From Acidobacteriaceae bacterium (GTDB lineage: Bacteria; Acidobacteriota; Terriglobia; Terriglobales; Acidobacteriaceae): a stretch of 6,264 nt of DNA. The position numbers and the translations under genes were made by a program. Positions within the stretch are counted from its first letter, which is position 1, and each line of letters begins with the position of its first letter. Below the pieces are notes generated by a model, which saw only the letters and a program-made list of their open reading frames with translations, ran no database searches and was not told where the DNA came from. Positions 1 to 3,734 of this stretch are shown here, piece after piece. Location of the stretch: positions 1 to 6,264 of the forward strand of contig PMCH01000073.1 in the NCBI GenBank assembly GCA_003154055.1, written 5' to 3'.

Positions 1-283
1 GGTTTGTGTCATAACCCGCCGTTCTGGTGCTCACAGCGAGAGCTTCCATTGCGCTGCGCTTGGCTTCCATGCGGACGTGGCTGTACCGCTCCAGCATTCG
101 ACGGCTCACGTGACCGGCAATCGCCATGATCGTTGAATCCGACGTTCCGTTCTCTGCAAGCTGAGTGACAGCGCAGTGCCGGAGATCGTGGAACCGGAAA
201 CCCGGCAGGCCCGCTTTCTTCGTCAGCGTTCTCCAGGCCGTCCGCCAGCTCTTCACGTGGCGCGTCGGTACAAAGCCAGTTCG
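1..283 (-). pseudogene. Tyrosine recombinase (phage-type integrase), C-terminal remnant
   Basis: A 94-codon open frame runs off the left edge and encodes the catalytic end of a tyrosine recombinase. Counting from codon 281-283, HDLRH gives the conserved H32 and R35, AGH gives H58, and MLERYSHV gives the nucleophile Y67. The stretch before HDLRH (KSWRTAWRTLTKKAGLPGFRF) also fits integrases. The N-terminal arm-binding and core-binding domains and the first catalytic arginine are missing: a TAG at 284-286, which is the stop of the neighbouring thioesterase, sits directly upstream in the same frame. No ATG precedes the HDLRH box; a GTG at codon 10 is the only early alternative start. Such enzymes cut and rejoin DNA at att sites through a 3'-phosphotyrosine. 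This copy should be inactive. It is inferred to be a relic of an integrated element or a rearrangement scar. The end of the gene is outside the window. Confidence 0.85.
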
Positions 284-1114
284 CTAGCTCTGCCCGGGAG
301 TGACTTCTTTGACGTAACGCGTCAGTACTGAAGCCAGGCTCTTGAACTCCGTGGTGACGATGTTCAAATGATCGCCCGGGATGACTTCGACCTCAAGCTC
401 GGCGACCAGATTCCCCCAAACCGTGACGGGATCTCCCGGGAAGAAAGACTGGATCTCGGTAGTCACGAACTTTATCTTGCCTTCATAAAACCTGGGCTGA
501 TAGCTGGCGTAGGCCACGTACGCTTTCTGGTTCACGCGCCGGAGAGCGGTGTCCGCAAACGAGAGGCCCAGCGTTTCTGGAGGACGCTGGCTCTCGTGGA
601 GTGCTCCGGGAAAGTGCAATCTGCGTTTTAGCCCGTTCGCGAAGTAGGAGAGAGCGTTCGACAGCGGCAATTCCCGCATCTGGGAGGCATGACTCCTCAT
701 GCGCTTCAAAAACAGGCGTAGACGCTGGGGAGCCGGCATAAAGCGTGGATGCGGATACGCATCCAGCAGGACCAGCAGCGCGATCCTTTTTCCATTCGCC
801 GAGAGGCGCTGCGCCATCTCGAAAGCCACCAGACCGCCGAAGGAGTAGCCGATCAGGATGTACGGGCCGTCAGGGTAAAGCTGCTCGAGGGTATCCAGAT
901 AGAACTTGGCCATGTCTTCTACCCGGTCCAACGGCTCCTCTATCCCGTCTACGCCCTTTGCCTGGATTCCGTAGATGGGATGGCCGGTTCGAATATGCTC
1001 TGCCAGTTCGACAAACTGCACCGTCCCGCTCAGGCCGTGGGCGATAAAAATCGGAGGCTTCTCGCAACCCGCCTTGATCTGGACAAACGGCGATGACGGC
1101 AGAGGAGTAGGCAT
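284..1114 (-). CDS. Thioesterase domain protein (NRPS/PKS-type alpha/beta hydrolase)
   Basis: This 276-aa protein has the features of a peptide/polyketide synthase thioesterase: SPFVQIKAG then PPIFIAHG near the N-terminus (oxyanion HG at 26-27), nucleophile elbow GYSFGG with Ser91, the acid in LLDAYPH (Asp118), and the base in GDHLNIV (His249). The lid region is about residues 125-200. The triad is intact and the length suits a complete stand-alone domain. The family hydrolyses or cyclises acyl chains from phosphopantetheine carriers, or removes wrong acyl groups (type II). No carrier, condensation or adenylation domain is visible, so the natural substrate is unknown. The ATG at 1112-1114 is the first in frame after a TAG; its Shine-Dalgarno sequence is weak (AGGG close to the start). 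There is no signal peptide, so it is cytoplasmic. The stop is followed at once, in frame, by a recombinase remnant. It could also be a TE domain cut from a larger synthase. Confidence 0.87.
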   Translation of the reverse strand: MPTPLPSSPFVQIKAGCEKPPIFIAHGLSGTVQFVELAEHIRTGHPIYGIQAKGVDGIEEPLDRVEDMAKFYLDTLEQLYPDGPYILIGYSFGGLVAFEMAQRLSANGKRIALLVLLDAYPHPRFMPAPQRLRLFLKRMRSHASQMRELPLSNALSYFANGLKRRLHFPGALHESQRPPETLGLSFADTALRRVNQKAYVAYASYQPRFYEGKIKFVTTEIQSFFPGDPVTVWGNLVAELEVEVIPGDHLNIVTTEFKSLASVLTRYVKEVTPGQS

Positions 1115-1160
1115 GGCCCTATGGCGATGCTAGCTGGAATGGTCCCGAAACTCCTAGGGC

Positions 1161-1189
1161 ACTATGGTAATTGCAGTGGCGGTTCGCAA
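1161..1189 (-). promoter_or_regulatory. Candidate promoter for the thioesterase gene
   Basis: Read on the minus strand, TTGCGA (1184-1189) is followed after 17 bases by CATAGT (1161-1166), a fair match to sigma-70-type -35 and -10 boxes. Transcription would begin about 40 bases before the thioesterase ATG. This is motif matching only. Confidence 0.3.
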
Positions 1190-1382
1190 CCAGCCAGCGG
1201 AAGCTCGAAGGCAGCCGGTCGCCGCGCAGGCGTTCCGGACAGCCGCGAGAGTGACAGAACCATTGAAAAGCGGCCTTGCCGGGGAGTTGCCAAGGCAGCG
1301 CCCGCGACAACTGTACCCTGAAAGAGCCTCCAGCCAAACTGCGGGGCCCAGCACTCCACCTGTTGATTCATGAAGATGCGGA

Positions 1383-1418
1383 GGTAACTGTTACCGAAGC
1401 ATTGGATTCCGGTTACCG
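1383..1418. promoter_or_regulatory. Palindrome and direct repeat, possible operator
   Basis: GGTAAC-T-GTTACC (1383-1395) is a perfect 6+1+6 palindrome. Its right half extended, GTTACCG (1390-1396), recurs at 1412-1418, exactly 22 bases on, about two helical turns. It lies about 90 bases before the start of the 1510-1914 gene. This is the geometry of a repressor or activator site, but no regulator is present and no promoter can be placed beside it. Confidence 0.25.
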
Positions 1419-1509
1419 GGAGGCCATCCTACCGCTGACTTGGGCCATGTACTAAGGTGTCCGGCTGCCCTAATCTGGCTTCAGTTCAAACAACAGTTCT
1501 GGAGGCCAC

Positions 1510-1914
1510 ATGAAAGCTCTTCTAACGATTCTCTTACTAGCCGCCGCGGCGCAGGCACAGAGTTTTGTGGCTTCCCAATCTCCGTTTCCCGATGCGCCCA
1601 GCCAGCACCGCTTCTGGACTTTCGAGAACAAAATGAATGCAGGCATTCTTGCCGGCCTGATTGCAACCGATGCCGTCACCACGCAGCGTGGCCTGAACCA
1701 TGGCCTTCGCGAGGGAAATCCGCTCATGCGTCCGTTTGTGACCCGGGGCGCGGCGGGAGAAGCGGTCGGATCCGCAATCGGCTTTGGCGCCGGGATCGGC
1801 GTTGTGTACATGTTGCACCGCACCCACCACTACAAAGCAGAGCGTATTACGATGCGCCTGATCGTGGGTGGGGAGAGTCTGGTGGTCGCCAACAATATCG
1901 CCAAGACCTGGTAA
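1510..1914 (+). CDS. Secreted or membrane-linked hypothetical protein, 134 aa
   Basis: The function is not recognised. The start is well supported: TGGAGG at 1500-1505 lies four bases before the ATG, and the product begins with a clear signal peptide (MKALLTILLLAAAAQAQS, likely cleavage after residue 17). Two hydrophobic, small-residue-rich segments follow at about 42-57 and 82-102, so the mature protein may sit in the inner membrane. Between them is the conserved-looking stretch DAVTTQRGLNHGLREGNPLMRP (residues 54-75), which is reminiscent of the D-x-x-TT ... G..E.NPLM pattern of DUF5658-like small membrane proteins; that link is a resemblance, not an assignment. The C-terminus (SLVVANNIAKTW) is also hydrophobic. 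It is transcribed alone and converges on the L,D-transpeptidase gene. Confidence 0.8.
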   Translation: MKALLTILLLAAAAQAQSFVASQSPFPDAPSQHRFWTFENKMNAGILAGLIATDAVTTQRGLNHGLREGNPLMRPFVTRGAAGEAVGSAIGFGAGIGVVYMLHRTHHYKAERITMRLIVGGESLVVANNIAKTW

Positions 1915-1976
1915 GAGCGCAGCCAGATTCGATCCCTGGCAGGCTGGAAAAACTCACCAAGTCACTACTGTGGAAG

Positions 1977-1996
1977 CGCGGCCCTTCAGGGCCGCG
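1977..1996. repeat. GC-rich palindrome, 8-bp stem with TTCA loop (REP-like)
   Basis: CGCGGCCC (1977-1984) and GGGCCGCG (1989-1996) are perfect complements around TTCA. No T-run follows on either strand, so it is a poor intrinsic terminator although it lies between convergent genes. The same build (8-bp GC-rich stem, TTCA loop) occurs at 4934-4953 inside the helicase gene. A weaker, imperfect copy of the loop context (GG.C-TTCA-G.CC) is at 2016-2027. This points to a dispersed repeat family. Confidence 0.65.
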
Positions 1997-2066
1997 TAAC
2001 ACGTTTGCAGCAATAGGTCTTCAGCCCCCGTGGTTGCTTCGGTGAATTGAGTTTTTGAGCAGCTTC

Positions 2067-2552
2067 CTAGGGCCGTATCTCAATGGGTGTTCCGTCCGGC
2101 ACCAGATTCCAGATTTCATCGATTTCACGATCGGTAACCGCGATGCACCCGTCAGTCCAGTCGTGCAGACGATGCATCGCACCCAGCCTGCCGAAGCCAT
2201 TCGGCAGGCCGTGAATCATGATGTCCCCGCCTGGGGACACGCCGCGTGCACGCGCCTTTTTCCTGTCTTGTTCGTTCGGATACGAGATGTGAATCGATTT
2301 GTGGAACTGGCTATTCGGGTTCCGGCGGTCAAGAATGTAAAGGCCTTCGGGCGTCTTGTGATCGCCCTGCTGCTGCTTGCCTCCCGCGGGCGAGCCCCCC
2401 AGAGCCACCTTGTAGGTTTGAAGAACTTTGCCCTGCGATAACAGGGTCAGGGTTCGCTCTTTCTTTAATACCAGCACCTGATCTGCCTTCAGATCTTGGG
2501 CATGCGGCGGCGAACCAGCAGCCAGAATCCCGATCATCAATGCTGCGATCAC
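2067..2552 (-). CDS. L,D-transpeptidase (YkuD domain), secreted
   Basis: The protein is 161 aa from the GTG at 2550-2552. It starts with a short hydrophobic leader (VIAALMIGILAAG..PPHA-Q, likely cleavage near residue 18), followed by a YkuD domain covering nearly all the rest. Visible signatures are GDHKTPEG (63-70), IMIHG with His114, and DWTDGCIAV with catalytic Cys136. The family transfers peptides between peptidoglycan stems, making 3-3 cross-links or attaching proteins, in the periplasm. The start is uncertain. The GTG has no close Shine-Dalgarno sequence; GGGAGAG (2571-2577) is 18 bases upstream. An ATG at 2535-2537 would shorten the leader, and the frame stays open to 2891. That extension is antisense to the M23 gene and Arg/Gly/His-rich, so I excluded it. 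The gene is divergent from the M23 gene. Confidence 0.88.
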   Translation of the reverse strand: MIAALMIGILAAGSPPHAQDLKADQVLVLKKERTLTLLSQGKVLQTYKVALGGSPAGGKQQQGDHKTPEGLYILDRRNPNSQFHKSIHISYPNEQDRKKARARGVSPGGDIMIHGLPNGFGRLGAMHRLHDWTDGCIAVTDREIDEIWNLVPDGTPIEIRP

Positions 2553-2597
2553 GGCCGCAGTATGTATGTTCTCTCCCTGGAATGCTAGCCTGAAGCC

Positions 2598-3488
2598 GTG
2601 ACTTACTCTTCCCGGGCCAGTTCCGTATTGTGGATGGTGATGGCCGTGGCTTCCGCGTCCGCGTCGTCCCCGGCCAAAGCCCCTGCGCGCTGGCTTCTTG
2701 GCCACCAACCGGCCCGAGTCGTGAACGGAAGCCCCGTGCTCTTGCGCGTGACCACTCCCAAGCCCGCCCGGGGCGTTTCCGGCAACTGGCTGGGCCACGA
2801 GATTTCGTTCAGCTTTGACGCGCGCCAGAAAGCATGGTTCGGGCTTGCGGGCGTGAGCCAGGAAACGAAGCCTGCCAACTATCCTGTTCAATTACGCGCA
2901 GAAACTGCTTCCGGCCAGACGATTACCTACCAGCAGGCAATCACCGTGCTCCGCCAGCGTTATCCCAAGGTGATGCTGAAGGTTCCCGGCCGCTACACCG
3001 CTCCTCCTCCGGAAGATTTAAAGCAAATCGAGCAGGACAAAGAGATCAAGGCGCGCTTCTTCAAAACGGTTACCGCCGACCGTGAGTGGAAAGGCAGCTT
3101 CCAGCCGCCGGTGAATGCGGAGATCTCCGATGTGTTTGGAGTACAACGCGTCTTCAACGGTTCCGTTCAGAGCACCCATCAGGGACTCGACTTCCGCGTT
3201 CCCACCGGCACCCCGGTCGCCGCCGTGAACAGCGGCACCGTGCTTCTGGCTCGCCCCCTCTTCTTCGAAGGGAACTGCGTGGTGCTTGACCACGGCCAGG
3301 GCCTGCTCACGCTCTATCTGCACTTTTCGGAAATTCTGGTGAAAGAAGGAGATCAGGTCACGAAGGGCCAGCGAATCGGGTTAAGCGGCGGCACCGGGCG
3401 CGCCACCGGCCCTCACCTGCATCTGGCGGTGCGCTGGCAGGGCGTTTACCTCAACCCCGAAATCTTGCTTTCGCTGCGCCTTCCGTAG
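2598..3488 (+). CDS. M23 family metallopeptidase (LytM/peptidoglycan endopeptidase), secreted
   Basis: This 296-aa protein carries a C-terminal M23 (lysostaphin-like) domain at about 172-290 with the full zinc and catalytic set: HQGLDF (His194, Asp198), YLHF (His242) and GPHLHL (His273, His275). Such enzymes cut peptide cross-links in peptidoglycan outside the inner membrane. Residues 1-22 look like a signal peptide (Arg6, then a hydrophobic run, cleavage near ASA). About 30-120 form a beta-rich region, possibly Ig-like, and 140-165 a charged helical linker. I chose the GTG at 2598 because it supplies the N-terminal Arg. An ATG at 2634 would leave a leader with no positive charge. The ribosome-binding site is weak for either choice. 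The gene starts 45 bases from the divergent L,D-transpeptidase, so a shared control region is likely. Confidence 0.9.
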   Translation: MTYSSRASSVLWMVMAVASASASSPAKAPARWLLGHQPARVVNGSPVLLRVTTPKPARGVSGNWLGHEISFSFDARQKAWFGLAGVSQETKPANYPVQLRAETASGQTITYQQAITVLRQRYPKVMLKVPGRYTAPPPEDLKQIEQDKEIKARFFKTVTADREWKGSFQPPVNAEISDVFGVQRVFNGSVQSTHQGLDFRVPTGTPVAAVNSGTVLLARPLFFEGNCVVLDHGQGLLTLYLHFSEILVKEGDQVTKGQRIGLSGGTGRATGPHLHLAVRWQGVYLNPEILLSLRLP

Positions 3489-3538
3489 GTCAGTACGGTA
3501 TCCGCGTTCCCCAAATCACTCACTCTTAAATGACGGTA

Positions 3539-3566
3539 GCGCAACACATCACAAAACATGTTGCGC
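3539..3566. promoter_or_regulatory. Inverted repeat overlapping a -35 box, possible operator
   Basis: GCGCAACA (3539-3546) and TGTTGCGC (3559-3566) are perfect 8-base complements separated by 12 bases. The right arm contains the -35 hexamer of the promoter next to it, so a protein bound here would block or aid that promoter. It is not followed by a T-run, which argues against a terminator. Confidence 0.4.
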
Positions 3567-3590
3567 AATCGTCCCTGCCCAGCGTATAGT
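3561..3590 (+). promoter_or_regulatory. Candidate sigma-70-type promoter
   Basis: TTGCGC (3561-3566), an 18-base spacer and TATAGT (3585-3590) predict transcription starting near 3597. No coding gene lies downstream on this strand. The next element is a terminator at 3661-3702, which suggests a short transcript. Confidence 0.42.
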
Positions 3591-3596
3591 TTTCGG

Positions 3597-3702
3597 ACTC
3601 TGCGGCCGGTAGAGGCGGTTCGGGGGAAACGCTTTGAAGAATTGCGCTGGCTGGGAGTACCGGGAATCCGAAGGGCCCCCTCGTCGGGTTCCCGTTTTAT
3701 TT
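3597..3702 (+). ncRNA. Candidate small RNA of about 105 nt
   Basis: This is the stretch between the predicted start point and the intrinsic terminator. It has no convincing ribosome-binding site or short reading frame. Its 5' end can form a small stem (CTCT with AGAG, 3598-3616 region), and its 3' end is the terminator hairpin. It does not match SRP, 6S or tmRNA motifs that I know. It could instead be only the 3' untranslated end of the M23 message, which stops at 3488. The call rests on promoter, terminator and spacing alone. Confidence 0.28.
3661..3702 (+). terminator. Rho-independent terminator
   Basis: CGGGAATCCGA (3661-3671) pairs with TCGGGTTCCCG (3684-3694) as an 11-bp stem with one G-U pair and a 12-base loop, followed directly by TTTTATTT (3695-3702). 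The T-run is on the plus strand only, so it ends rightward transcripts (the M23 gene or the candidate small RNA) before they run into the convergent helicase gene. Confidence 0.72.
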
Positions 3703-3734
3703 CAGGTGTCAGGTCCCGGGTGTCAGGTTTCAGG
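3700..3734. repeat. Period-7 tandem array, five units
   Basis: Five contiguous heptamers: TTTCAGG, TGTCAGG, TCCCGGG, TGTCAGG, TTTCAGG in order. On the minus strand the units read CCTGAAA or CCTGACA, with a CTGA core and a middle variant. The array contains the helicase stop codon (TGA, 3730-3732 on the minus strand) and begins inside the T-run of the terminator. Confidence 0.75.

Larger units (their letters stand above)
1115..1509. other. Gene-poor stretch between divergent thioesterase and hypothetical gene
   Basis: About 395 bases without a gene I can support. It should carry the outward promoters of both flanking genes. Several open frames of 60-70 codons exist on both strands, but none has a ribosome-binding site or a recognisable motif. 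One plus-strand frame (1267-1455) lacks an ATG and ends in a protein-like stretch (residues such as HEDAEVTVTEALDSGY). It might be the tail of a decayed gene, but chance is as likely. Confidence 0.5.

Noticed and set aside
368..1096. Several plus-strand frames of 87-115 codons opposite the thioesterase
   Set aside because: Antisense shadows of a gene with an intact catalytic triad.
1977..1996. Intrinsic terminator for the convergent genes
   Set aside because: The stem is strong but no T-run follows on either strand.
1440..2045. 201-codon plus-strand frame overlapping the small secreted protein
   Set aside because: Cys/Arg/Pro-rich shadow. The overlapping frame at 1510 has a Shine-Dalgarno sequence and a signal peptide.
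2186..2209. Perfect 10-bp hairpin with a 4-base loop
   Set aside because: It encodes HGLPNGFGRLG, the conserved stretch around the catalytic histidine of the L,D-transpeptidase, so the symmetry is best explained by the codons.
2553..2891. N-terminal extension of the L,D-transpeptidase frame to an ATG at 2891
   Set aside because: It runs antisense through the M23 gene, is rich in Arg, Gly and His, and would bury the signal peptide in mid-protein.
3597..3702. SRP (4.5S) RNA gene
   Set aside because: Length and terminator would fit, but the conserved GGAAG...AGCAGCC apical motif is absent.
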